From NCBI GenBank assembly GCA_024641705.1, contig JAHECO010000003.1:1-64000 (forward strand): DNA of 64,000 nt. The letters are read 5' to 3'. Both the position numbers and the translations under genes were made by a program. Every line of letters starts with the position of its first letter. Positions within the stretch are counted from its first letter, which is position 1. Source of the DNA: Candidatus Kryptoniota bacterium. GTDB lineage: Bacteria; Bacteroidota; Ignavibacteria; Kryptoniales; JAKASW01. Below, one piece after another: positions 1 to 7,794 of the stretch. The notes beneath the pieces are model-generated. The model worked only from the letters and a program-made list of their open reading frames with translations. It had not been told where the DNA came from and ran no database searches.

Positions 1-150
1 TTCTCTTCGTTGTTTTCAGGGTACATGGTGCATAACTCCTTTCTTTTTTCGTTTCAAAATTATCCTAAAGGATTATGCGCCTTACCCTCTTTAATTTCCA
101 CAAACTAATTTACACTGCCACTTAGGCTAGCGGAAGCAACTGGTGCAAAA

Positions 151-633
151 GTGAATCCAGTGATTACCACAGGCATAGACTACACTCTCACGAAACTATT
201 TGCACTGTCGATCCTGTGGAGAGCATCGGTATCGAGTCTACGTGAATTCCAGGAAGTGAGTTTGGGACCCCACGAGGAGACTTTGAGACTAATGCTTCTG
301 AACCGCCAGCCCGGCAGATCGTACGACTATGGCTGTCTCTTGGTATCAATAGCCATCAACGAGGGGAAAACGGCGGACGGTTTGATTGAACCACCCATCC
401 GTAGGAAGGTAGCCGGTTTTATACACTACAGATTTGTCTTTGGAGGATTGATGTGGGTTTTCGTTGTATCCGGGAGGGCCAGTCAATTCCCATTCAAAGA
501 GCACTTTTTGCAGGAGGATGGTACGCTGACTATTCACAAGAAGATGTTCGATCAGATTTCTTTTCTCATGGATTCTTACTCAGAACTCCCAAAGCAGGGG
601 AAGCTTACGGATAACTCTGGAGAATCAGATTAG
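151..633 (+). CDS. Hypothetical protein, possibly the C-terminal part of a larger protein
   Basis: The reading frame begins with GTG and encodes 160 residues. The frame stays open upstream only to a stop near 106, and no good ribosome binding site precedes the GTG. The sequence (an LSILWRASVSS stretch near residues 20-30, then LGPHEETLRLMLL) reads like the C-terminal half of proteins whose N-terminus usually carries a cysteine-rich metal-binding part; that is a recollection of the family, not something shown here. If right, the 5' end has been lost and this is a remnant. No signal peptide. I cannot assign a function. Confidence 0.45.
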   Translation: MNPVITTGIDYTLTKLFALSILWRASVSSLREFQEVSLGPHEETLRLMLLNRQPGRSYDYGCLLVSIAINEGKTADGLIEPPIRRKVAGFIHYRFVFGGLMWVFVVSGRASQFPFKEHFLQEDGTLTIHKKMFDQISFLMDSYSELPKQGKLTDNSGESD

Positions 634-749
634 AACCTTCACTTTGCCGGGCCCACTATCGCAAAACATCAGGGGCAAGGCTTTCTCCTGTTACTATAGG
701 AGGAGTTACATTGATAAACGGACCGAAAGACGGTTAGGAAATCTGCGCG

Positions 750-1538
750 ATGTTTCTTTCTTACTTTGACGAATCCGGCGACGACGGCTATCCCGTCTAT
801 TCATCCGAGTTATTCGTACTCACAAGCGTCTACCTTCATTACACCAAGTGGAAGGAAAGCCACACGGCCTTTCACTCGTTCCGACAGGAATTCAAAGAAC
901 GCTGGGGTTTGCCCGTCAAGGTTGAATTCCATACCAACGAGTTCATCACCGATAAGGACCCATATCATGGCAGGTACACACCCGCGGAAAGGCGGTCTAT
1001 GCTATTTGAGTATTGCCATTTTGTTTTAACGCTCAACGTCAAGATTATATCCGTGGTAATAGATAAGAAGAGAATTCAAAGACCAAAGTACGATGTTCTC
1101 AAAAAGGCTTTGACATATAACATACAACGAATTGAAAACGACTTGAAGCTTCCAGAATATGATGGACGTTTTCTGATTATCGCAGACGAGGGCAGAATCA
1201 AGAAGATGCGGGAGACCGCGCGAGCAATACAACGCATTAATTACATCACGTCCCAAATCAACGGGGCGCCTTACCGAAAAGAGATTGAGAGGCTCATTGA
1301 AGACCCTTTGCCCAAATCGTCTTCCGAGTCGTATTTCATTCAGGTTGCGGATATGGTATCGTTCTTGGTAAGCCTGTTTACAAAGAAAAATCTTTCAAAC
1401 CCAATGCTTCCGTGGGGAAATCGGGTGAAGACCGTTTTGTCGCCTGGTGGCGAGATTGAGCTGCTAGATATTTTGAAGCCTCGTTTCAACCTACGTGCTA
1501 GCCCCAATCCTTACGGCATCGTGTATTATCCCAAATAA
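750..1538 (+). CDS. DUF3800 domain protein
   Basis: A 262-residue protein with the hallmark DUF3800 opening, an aromatic-rich start followed by FDESGDDG at residues 6-13, and later acidic positions (IIADEG near 143-148 and a C-terminal ADMVSFLV segment near 194-201). DUF3800 proteins are predicted RNase H-fold nucleases often found near mobile or defence genes; the biochemical role is mostly unproven. It stands alone and is followed immediately by a strong intrinsic terminator, so it is a single-gene unit. Cytoplasmic: no signal peptide or membrane segment. Confidence 0.88.
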   Translation: MFLSYFDESGDDGYPVYSSELFVLTSVYLHYTKWKESHTAFHSFRQEFKERWGLPVKVEFHTNEFITDKDPYHGRYTPAERRSMLFEYCHFVLTLNVKIISVVIDKKRIQRPKYDVLKKALTYNIQRIENDLKLPEYDGRFLIIADEGRIKKMRETARAIQRINYITSQINGAPYRKEIERLIEDPLPKSSSESYFIQVADMVSFLVSLFTKKNLSNPMLPWGNRVKTVLSPGGEIELLDILKPRFNLRASPNPYGIVYYPK

Positions 1539-1541
1539 CAG

Positions 1542-1572
1542 AAAAGCCGCCGGGCGCGACCCGGCGGCTTTT
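1542..1572 (+). terminator. Intrinsic terminator after the DUF3800 gene
   Basis: A perfect 13-bp stem (AAAAGCCGCCGGG against CCCGGCGGCTTTT) with a 5-base loop, ending in four T. It begins 3 bases after the stop codon. Confidence 0.9.
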
Positions 1573-1751
1573 AAATTCACCACCAGCTACGACCCATTCG
1601 GGTTTTCACTGGTTCAGTGACAATATAACCCCACAGATTACCGAGAGCAAGTCCGGCAGGACAGGGACGTCGAATTACGCGGTTTTCTTGCATTTCTAGC
1701 TGTGCGGGCATAATATCGAGTTATGAGATCTGGATCTGTTAGGAGGAAATC

Positions 1752-2459
1752 GTGAAGACACTGGGACTTATCGGCGGTACGGGATGGGTATCCACCGTCG
1801 AGTATTACAGAATCATAAACCGGCAAATCAATGAGCGGTTGGGCGGACTTAGCTCCGCTAAGATGCTGCTCTATTCGGTTAACCAGCAGGAATTCAGGCC
1901 GGCGACAGATCCCGCGGAGCTCCCCGCGTTCGCCGATTACCTGACCGTCATCGCGAAGCGGCTGGAGACCGCCGGCGCCGAATGCCTGCTGCTCTGCGCG
2001 AACACTCCGCACATAGCAGCAGACATTGTGCAGAAGAACATCGGCATCCCGCTGATCCATATTGCCGAGGTCACGGCGAAAGCTATTCAGAAGCAAAACA
2101 TGAAGACGATCGGTCTCCTCGGAACGAAGATGACGATGGAACGGAATTTCTACAAAGACAGGCTGGCTAAGTTCGGGATCGCCACACTGGTCCCGGAAGA
2201 GAGTGAGCGCGAATATATACACAGAACTATTATGACTGAGCTGGAGAAAGCGATACTGAAGGACGAGACGCGGAAGAAGTATTTGGAGATAATCGACAGC
2301 CTTGCAAGGCAAGGGGCCGAAGGGATAATACTCGGCTGCACGGAGATCCCGCTTCTCATCAAACAATCCGACTGCAGCGTGCCTGTTTTCGATACGACGA
2401 CACTTCACGCGATGGCCGCAGCGGAGTTCGCGCTGTCGGATGAGGCGTTGCAGGGATAG
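1752..2459 (+). CDS. Aspartate/glutamate racemase family protein
   Basis: This 235-residue protein belongs to the cofactor-independent Asp/Glu racemase family. It shows the N-terminal GLIGGTGWVSTVEYY (residues 5-19), the first catalytic cysteine in LLLCANTPH (near residue 80) and the second in ILGCTEIPLL (near residue 198). These enzymes interconvert L- and D-aspartate or related amino acids by two-cysteine acid-base chemistry. Length matches bacterial aspartate racemases. The GTG start is fixed by AGGAGG at 1741-1746. The exact substrate cannot be read from sequence; D-aspartate for peptidoglycan crossbridges is one option. Confidence 0.88.
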   Translation: MKTLGLIGGTGWVSTVEYYRIINRQINERLGGLSSAKMLLYSVNQQEFRPATDPAELPAFADYLTVIAKRLETAGAECLLLCANTPHIAADIVQKNIGIPLIHIAEVTAKAIQKQNMKTIGLLGTKMTMERNFYKDRLAKFGIATLVPEESEREYIHRTIMTELEKAILKDETRKKYLEIIDSLARQGAEGIILGCTEIPLLIKQSDCSVPVFDTTTLHAMAAAEFALSDEALQG

Positions 2460-2560
2460 AAATTTTCCGTCGCAATTGTATCCGCTCTGCGGCGGCGTCA
2501 CCGACCGACAGGTTTGAATTCAGAAGCTGCGACGGATATTTTGGTTTTGTCAGGGAAGCT

Positions 2561-3139
2561 ATGTGCGGATATGATCCTAGAAAGCATTACCGGAGATCGA
2601 TCCGGCTGAAGGGGTACGACTACTCCAGCCCAGGGTCATATTTCGTGACGATGTGCGTGCAGGATTGGGTATGGATGTTTGGGGATGTCGTGGACGGTGA
2701 AATGTCGCTGTCTCCATATGGCAAGATCGCAGCAAGATGCTGGGAGGACATTCCGCGTCATTTTAAAAATGCTCTGTTAGATGAATATGTCATCATGCCA
2801 AATCATGTGCATGGCATTATTATTCTGCGATATCGAGATGAAGAAGAATCTCAAGTCGGGGTTCAACCTGTTGAACCCCGACTGAACAATCTCACAACTC
2901 AAATTGAAGCTCAAAATCGATTTCAGCATATAATTCCGGGCTCGATTTGTTCGATCATAAGATCGTACAAGGCTGCGGTTACAAAGATATGTCGAGAATC
3001 CGGTCTTGCAGATTTCAGATGGCAACGCAACTACTACGAGCACATCGTCATGAACTACGAGGCACTTAATGCGATTCGCGCTTACATTCGCAACAATCCC
3101 GCGAAGTGGTCAATAGATCACGATCCGAATAGACTATGA
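2561..3139 (+). CDS. REP-associated tyrosine transposase (RAYT, Y1 HUH family)
   Basis: 192 residues of the Y1_Tnp/RAYT family: YSSPGSYFVTMCVQ near the N-terminus, the HUH metal-binding pair H82/H84 in MPNHVHGIII, and the candidate catalytic tyrosine at 158 or 159 in NYYEHIV. These single-domain enzymes nick single-stranded DNA and are linked to dispersal of short palindromic REP sequences. The region between the HUH motif and the tyrosine carries an in-frame palindrome (listed separately). No flanking insertion-sequence ends are visible, which is usual for domesticated RAYTs. Confidence 0.9.
   Translation: MCGYDPRKHYRRSIRLKGYDYSSPGSYFVTMCVQDWVWMFGDVVDGEMSLSPYGKIAARCWEDIPRHFKNALLDEYVIMPNHVHGIIILRYRDEEESQVGVQPVEPRLNNLTTQIEAQNRFQHIIPGSICSIIRSYKAAVTKICRESGLADFRWQRNYYEHIVMNYEALNAIRAYIRNNPAKWSIDHDPNRL
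2854..2883. repeat. Perfect palindrome inside the RAYT gene
   Basis: Arms AGTCGGGGTTCAA and TTGAACCCCGACT flank a 4-base loop, in frame within the transposase gene. They encode the variable QVGVQPVEPRLN stretch. The shape is that of a REP unit embedded in the coding sequence. Confidence 0.85.
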
Positions 3140-3150
3140 CCAAATGATCC

Positions 3151-3378
3151 TCATGTCTCCCGATCGCCATTCCCTTCGGTCTTTTTCACTATCTGGTCGA
3201 ACTTCTCGTCGATGTGCTGATTGAACCACGCGTCGATGATCGACCTCTTGAAGCGCCACTCCTTGCCGAGCTTCGCCGCGGGGATCCGCTTCTCCTGCGC
3301 CCACGTGTAAATTGTCTGCGGCCTCACCTTCAGATAAGCTGCGACCTCTTCCAGTGTCATTATCTCGTCGTCGGGCAT
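3151..3378 (-). CDS. Excisionase-family helix-turn-helix protein
   Basis: A 75-residue protein that is almost entirely one MerR/Xis-type winged helix: MTLEEVAAYLKVRPQTIYTW (residues 7-26), then the wing KLGKEWRFKRSIIDAWF (37-53). This arrangement is typical of the excisionase DNA-binding domain family, small proteins that bind DNA as architectural or regulatory factors. The start codon lies 2 bases after the stop of the upstream membrane protein gene, so the two are probably one operon. No integrase is nearby, so a phage excision role is not supported. Confidence 0.85.
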   Translation of the reverse strand: MPDDEIMTLEEVAAYLKVRPQTIYTWAQEKRIPAAKLGKEWRFKRSIIDAWFNQHIDEKFDQIVKKTEGNGDRET

Positions 3379-3379
3379 G

Positions 3380-4144
3380 TCACTTCACCGGCTTCGTGGT
3401 ATCGGGGAAGATTAGCGGATGCACATCGGGAGCAGGGCGTTTAGGTGCGTTGTCGGAAGAGTTCGAAAGCTGTTGTATGGAGTAGATCACTGCGGTATAG
3501 AAATTCCCCTTGTACTTCTTGAACATCGCATATGCCTCCGTCTTCTCGGCCAGGAACGGCTGCAGGTTCCAGGCGAGCTGGATCCCGACAAACGCCAGTA
3601 TCACCACCCAGAACCTGAACACCACGACGCCGGTTCTCGGATAGATGTTCTTCTCTTCGCACGAATACTTCAACGCGTCGAGAACCATCTTCATCCCGAA
3701 TATCCCCGAGACGGCGAAGATCGCAATGTGGAGAAGCTGGAGGAAATAGTAGTTCCCTCCGGTCAGGACGAAGAGTATCACTATCGGCGTGAACGAAACC
3801 ATGATCGCCCCCGTGAGCACATAGCCGGAGAGCACGATGACCGCCATGTGCGACAGCTTCATCTTCGAACCGAGTATGAGTTGTAGGATGAAGAATGCCG
3901 GGAAGCAGATCAGCAGCGAGAGGAGAAAGAGGACTGGCACCTTGACACCGGCGGTGACGGCTTGCAGCGGTCCGCTGTAGAATCCCATTACCACGCCGTA
4001 AACGAACGTCAAGGCTATGAAGGCCGCCGTCAACCGCCATATCCGGCGCCACTGGTTCGTCTCGTGAAAGATCCTGTCGAAGAATTCGTCTTTGTTCTGC
4101 AGACCCGGCAGGAGATCTGCCAGACCGGATTTCCCGTCAGCCAT
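3380..4144 (-). CDS. Multi-pass membrane protein, Yip1-like
   Basis: About 254 residues with a hydrophilic N-terminus (LADLLPGLQNKDEFFDRIF) followed by about six hydrophobic segments between residues 35 and 205 and a proline-rich soluble tail. Similar bacterial proteins are often labelled Yip1-like or, misleadingly, actin-binding WH2. Two ATG codons compete; the second (4144) is favoured because AAGGAG lies 8 bases before it and only 2 before the first (4150). It is the first gene of a probable two-gene operon with the excisionase-like gene. Function unknown. Confidence 0.8.
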   Translation of the reverse strand: MADGKSGLADLLPGLQNKDEFFDRIFHETNQWRRIWRLTAAFIALTFVYGVVMGFYSGPLQAVTAGVKVPVLFLLSLLICFPAFFILQLILGSKMKLSHMAVIVLSGYVLTGAIMVSFTPIVILFVLTGGNYYFLQLLHIAIFAVSGIFGMKMVLDALKYSCEEKNIYPRTGVVVFRFWVVILAFVGIQLAWNLQPFLAEKTEAYAMFKKYKGNFYTAVIYSIQQLSNSSDNAPKRPAPDVHPLIFPDTTKPVK

Positions 4145-4335
4145 TGTCATGACTCCTTTTCTGAATGATCCTCAAGATTCAGTGATCGAATGTACGGGTA
4201 TTTTATTGTATTGTCAAGGATGTTATTGTTTGTTATCGTTTCTTGGCCTTGGCTGCTCAAGGCTTCGCGTAATCGGCCTTTCTGGGTCGGATCTGACACC
4301 GGCGACCTTTGAAAGAGACACATGCGGAGAGTAAC

Positions 4336-4356
4336 TTAGCCGGGCAAGGCGGGCTG
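4336..4356 (+). promoter_or_regulatory. Leader motif shared with position 10727
   Basis: A 21-base segment starting TTAGCCGGG and ending CGGGCTG lies 50 bases before the start of the gene at 4407. A copy with 18 of 21 identical bases lies 77 bases before the start at 10825. Both leaders then carry a TCAGGAGG ribosome binding site. Role unknown; it may be an operator, an RNA leader element or a dispersed repeat. Confidence 0.35.
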
Positions 4357-4406
4357 CCTTGGAGAGTGAATCTTCCCGTAACCTCGACAATGAATCAGGA
4401 GGCTGA

Positions 4407-5003
4407 ATGCGATACGACGACGAGCGGGCACTAATGCCCTATCTTCTCTCCTCTGAAAGTCTCATCTGGACAGGTAGGCCGCCGACCGGACTCATCTTCA
4501 GAAAGCCGGACGCCTTTCTCATTCCGTTCAGCCTGGCATGGGGCGGCTTCGCCTTTTTCTGGGAGTACTCCGTCTACAGGGCGGGAGCGCCGCTCTTCTT
4601 CCTCCTCTTCGGTGGGTTCTTCGTGTTGATCGGGCTTCAGCTGATCTTCGGAAGATTTATCTACGACATGCTTCAGCGGAGAAAGACGGTGTATGCGCTG
4701 ACCGGCGAACGAATACTCATCCTCACCGGCAAGACTCTCAACGCCTGGAGCCTGAGAGGTCTTCCGCAGGCGACACTCACATTGTCCTCCGACCGCCGCG
4801 GGACAGTTTCTTTCGGCGGAATTACAGTTCCGGGGATGCCGGGAATCCGCAGATCCCGCGTCGCCCAGAGTGCCTCCCTCCCGGTATTCGAGAAGATCGA
4901 GAACGCCTCGGACGTATACAACATGGTACAATCAGCGACAGCCCGGATGGCCGACCCTGCTCCGGACGACGCCGAACGTGACAAAAGACGTGGAGTCTTC
5001 TGA
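4407..5003 (+). CDS. Membrane protein with a PH-like domain
   Basis: 198 residues. Two hydrophobic segments (about residues 35-52 and 58-78) are followed by a soluble part beginning RRKTVYALTGERILILTGKTL, the usual transition into the beta-rich bacterial PH-like fold. The ATG is preceded by CAGGAGG at 4397-4403. Such proteins sit in the inner membrane with the PH-like part in the cytoplasm. Function unknown. Confidence 0.75.
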   Translation: MRYDDERALMPYLLSSESLIWTGRPPTGLIFRKPDAFLIPFSLAWGGFAFFWEYSVYRAGAPLFFLLFGGFFVLIGLQLIFGRFIYDMLQRRKTVYALTGERILILTGKTLNAWSLRGLPQATLTLSSDRRGTVSFGGITVPGMPGIRRSRVAQSASLPVFEKIENASDVYNMVQSATARMADPAPDDAERDKRRGVF

Positions 5004-5032
5004 ATCACCGCCATAAGAAACACAGGCTTTCA

Positions 5033-5578
5033 ATGAAATTGGTGGAAACTAAGCGAATCATTCCTGCACTCTCTCTTCTTCTCGTGACTATGCTTTCCTG
5101 CGACAGCAACCCCGTGCGTCCCGTCGAGTACGGAGAGGGGGACGATTACGAGATTTACCGGACGGTCCTGAGCAGAGACTTCGATTCCGTGGATGTCCTG
5201 ATATTGTTGTACGATTCGACCGTGACTACCGTCATCACTCCGGACACCAGCCGCCTGAATTATTTCAGGCAGTGCCTTCCCGAATTATCCGATGAAATGC
5301 TTGCGGATTTCATCTCAACGAACAGCCCGGCAGCACAGCTCGATTACATAGAGGGCCTGAAACATCTCGTGTTGAGCCGCGATTTCGGCGAAGGATCTGC
5401 AGAGCATGCGGTTCGTGTGAGCCTATCCGGCGTCGGTTATGATAGCTCGAAAACCCGGGCGATTGTCGAGGTGGGCGAATTGTGGGCACCGTTAGCGGGT
5501 TCCGGGGCGCTTATTCTCTTGTCAAAAGAAAATGGTAAATGGAAGATAAAGAACGGTTGTATGACCTGGATTTCGTGA
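5033..5578 (+). CDS. Putative lipoprotein
   Basis: 181 residues with a lipoprotein signal: KRIIPALSLLLVTMLSC, lipobox cysteine near residue 23, followed by an acidic linker. The mature part is about 155 residues with no family I recognise; it ends in an NGKWKIKNGCMTW strand that resembles the last strand of SnoaL/DUF4878-type lipoproteins. It follows the membrane protein gene by 29 bases and could be cotranscribed with it. Confidence 0.75.
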   Translation: MKLVETKRIIPALSLLLVTMLSCDSNPVRPVEYGEGDDYEIYRTVLSRDFDSVDVLILLYDSTVTTVITPDTSRLNYFRQCLPELSDEMLADFISTNSPAAQLDYIEGLKHLVLSRDFGEGSAEHAVRVSLSGVGYDSSKTRAIVEVGELWAPLAGSGALILLSKENGKWKIKNGCMTWIS

Positions 5579-5780
5579 GAGAACCTGCAGGCCGGCCTTC
5601 CATCGTGGCTCAGCAACACCCTGAAGATGCTCACCGCCTTTGGCTTCAGACCAGGTTTGCAGTTCCGATATCAGGCGGATAAATTTTCTGACAACGTGCG
5701 TGGTCCACGGTCGCGGCAGGTCACGGTACGCGCCGCAGGCTCTCCGCGAACGGTGCAATTAAACCACATAGGAGGAAGCG

Positions 5781-7631
5781 ATGAGGAAACTCCGTTCGGG
5801 ATCTATGGTGTATGCCCTTGCCGCGGCAGTCTTGATGACGTTCGGCTCGGGATATGTCCGGGCTCAGGACAGCAGGGAGGCATCGCAGGGATGGAAACAT
5901 CTCAAGTATGCCATCTTCTTTACTTCATTTGACGTACAGCGGCTTCTATCCGACCCCGCCCAGTTCAAAAAGACAATGGACTATTTCGGCCCGGTGAAGC
6001 CCGACAAGGTCTACCTCGACGGAGTCGGGCGGGACGGGAAGGTTGATGTCCCCCTCCTTAAAGAGATCTCGGCGAGATTTCGCGCGATGGGAATAACGCC
6101 GGAGGGCGCAATGGTGCCGACCTCGCTGCACGGGGGCCCGTCGGTCTACAACAACCCCGAAGACCTTGCTCAGCTGAAGGAACGAATGCAGGGACTTGCG
6201 CAGGTATTCGACAGAATAATCCTCGACGACTGGCTCTTCACGAACGGCACCGGCCCGCAAAGTGTGGCCGACCGTGGAAACATGACGTGGGCCGAGTACC
6301 GCACGAAACTTCTCCTTGAGCAATCGAAGAAATACATCATCGATCCTGCTAAAGAAGTGAACCCAAAGGTCCAGGTTATCATTAAGTTTCCCAACTGGTA
6401 CGAGGGGTTCGCCGAGAACGGCTACGACGTATATAACGAGGTGCACCAGTTCGACAAGATGGCCATCGGCATCGAGACCCGTGTCCCGGAGACTCAACAC
6501 CAGCACATACCGATTTACACGGGATATTTCCTTCAGAAATGGGAATCGAGCGTGGATCCCTCGAAGTGGGTCGGCTCCTGGCTCGACAACTACGGTATGC
6601 CCGGCGAGTCTAACGATTACAACGCCCAGGTCTGGCAGGCGGTCTTTGCGCGCACTCCCGAGATTATTCTGTGGTGTGCCGGTCAGCTCTGGCCGACCAA
6701 CCCCTCGAGCGATGTTTACCCTGACTTCGTCAAAAAGCTGCCGGAGTTCGACCGCGTTGCCGGCATGCTGAAGGGCGAATCGCGCGGGGTTCCCATTTAC
6801 ATCCCCTTCAGCTCGACAGGCGAATACAACCTGTCGGGGTACCTGGGTATGGCAGGAATCCCGCTCGACCCGGTAGCGACCTTCCCGAAGGAAAGTCAGA
6901 ACGCGATCTTCTGTCTCAACTCACTCAAGGACCCGAACCTCGCTGATGAAATGCTGGGCAGGCTGAAAGACGGGAAGGATGTCTTCATGACCTTCGGGTT
7001 GTGGAAGGAGCTCGCAGAGAAAGGGACAGAGTTCAAGAACGTGCTGAGACTTCTCCCGTACAGCGGCCAGGTGAGCTCGTCGACCTTCGGCCTGCTCCAT
7101 GGCTTCCGCGAGTCGACGGTCAAGGCCGAAAGGGCGTTCACATTCCCGGGCGTCGAGGCGACGACCTGGCCCGAGACACGCGACGTGACTCTCTCGCGCG
7201 AAGATTACGATTTCTCCGTTCTAATGAGAGTACCGTACCTGAACGGGACCATCTACATTCTCAATATGCCGAGCTATAGCTATGATCTGCTCGAGCTTCC
7301 GACGGAGGTGCTTGATGCGATCCGACAGCCCTTCGCGAAAGAGCTGGGCGTTCAGCTCGACGGGCCAGGCCACGTTGGCATGTATCTCTTCGGAGACAAA
7401 AAATATGTCCTCTACAACATGAGCGGCAAAATTGCCCCTGTGTCGCTCAAGTTTGACGGGAAGATCGAGACAGAAGGGTGGAAAGAGCTTGTTCGAGGCG
7501 AGCAGGCCAAGGCAAGCGTGGATACAACGTTTGCCCGGTTTCCGGGCTTTCCGCGATTCCGGGGACCGGTCACGAGCAATGTGTCTCTTACACTTCAGCC
7601 TTATGAAGTAACGATCGTTCAGGCCCCCTGA
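5781..7631 (+). CDS. Large secreted protein, glycosidase-like TIM-barrel fold suspected
   Basis: 616 residues with a clear signal peptide (MVYALAAAVLMTFGSGYVRAQD, cleavage after about residue 28). The mature N-terminal half has alternating strand/helix segments with acidic ends (FDRIILDDWLF near 138-148, VQVIIKFPNWYEGF near 197-210, EIILWCAGQLWP near 294-305), which suggests a (beta/alpha)8 barrel of glycoside-hydrolase type; the C-terminal part looks beta-rich. I cannot name a family. AGGAGG at 5770 fixes the start. An intrinsic terminator follows, so it is a single-gene unit. Carbohydrate processing outside the cell is a guess in keeping with the other secreted hydrolases nearby. Confidence 0.75.
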   Translation: MRKLRSGSMVYALAAAVLMTFGSGYVRAQDSREASQGWKHLKYAIFFTSFDVQRLLSDPAQFKKTMDYFGPVKPDKVYLDGVGRDGKVDVPLLKEISARFRAMGITPEGAMVPTSLHGGPSVYNNPEDLAQLKERMQGLAQVFDRIILDDWLFTNGTGPQSVADRGNMTWAEYRTKLLLEQSKKYIIDPAKEVNPKVQVIIKFPNWYEGFAENGYDVYNEVHQFDKMAIGIETRVPETQHQHIPIYTGYFLQKWESSVDPSKWVGSWLDNYGMPGESNDYNAQVWQAVFARTPEIILWCAGQLWPTNPSSDVYPDFVKKLPEFDRVAGMLKGESRGVPIYIPFSSTGEYNLSGYLGMAGIPLDPVATFPKESQNAIFCLNSLKDPNLADEMLGRLKDGKDVFMTFGLWKELAEKGTEFKNVLRLLPYSGQVSSSTFGLLHGFRESTVKAERAFTFPGVEATTWPETRDVTLSREDYDFSVLMRVPYLNGTIYILNMPSYSYDLLELPTEVLDAIRQPFAKELGVQLDGPGHVGMYLFGDKKYVLYNMSGKIAPVSLKFDGKIETEGWKELVRGEQAKASVDTTFARFPGFPRFRGPVTSNVSLTLQPYEVTIVQAP

Positions 7632-7656
7632 CCATAGACATCTGAGAATGTTCTTC

Positions 7657-7684
7657 GGGCGATCCGGCAGGGTCGTCCTTTTTT
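7657..7684 (+). terminator. Intrinsic terminator
   Basis: A stem GGGCGA/TCGTCC (one G-T pair) is followed by six T, 26 bases after the stop of the secreted protein gene. Confidence 0.75.
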
Positions 7685-7794
7685 ATGTGCAGCGCACCGG
7701 TTCGGCACGGGCGGGGACTGACGCAGTCCACCGACGGGCTTGTTGTGAAGGTGATACTCGGCCGCAGGTTCGGAGGTTGAACCCCTTCTTTCCG

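Noticed and set aside
1638-2501. A 287-codon open frame on the minus strand
   Set aside because: It is antisense to the racemase gene, which has clear motifs and a ribosome site; the minus-strand product is rich in arginine, histidine and leucine and resembles nothing.
3151-3378. Prophage or integrative element marked by an excisionase
   Set aside because: No integrase, attachment site or phage genes are present; the protein fits general excisionase-fold regulators.
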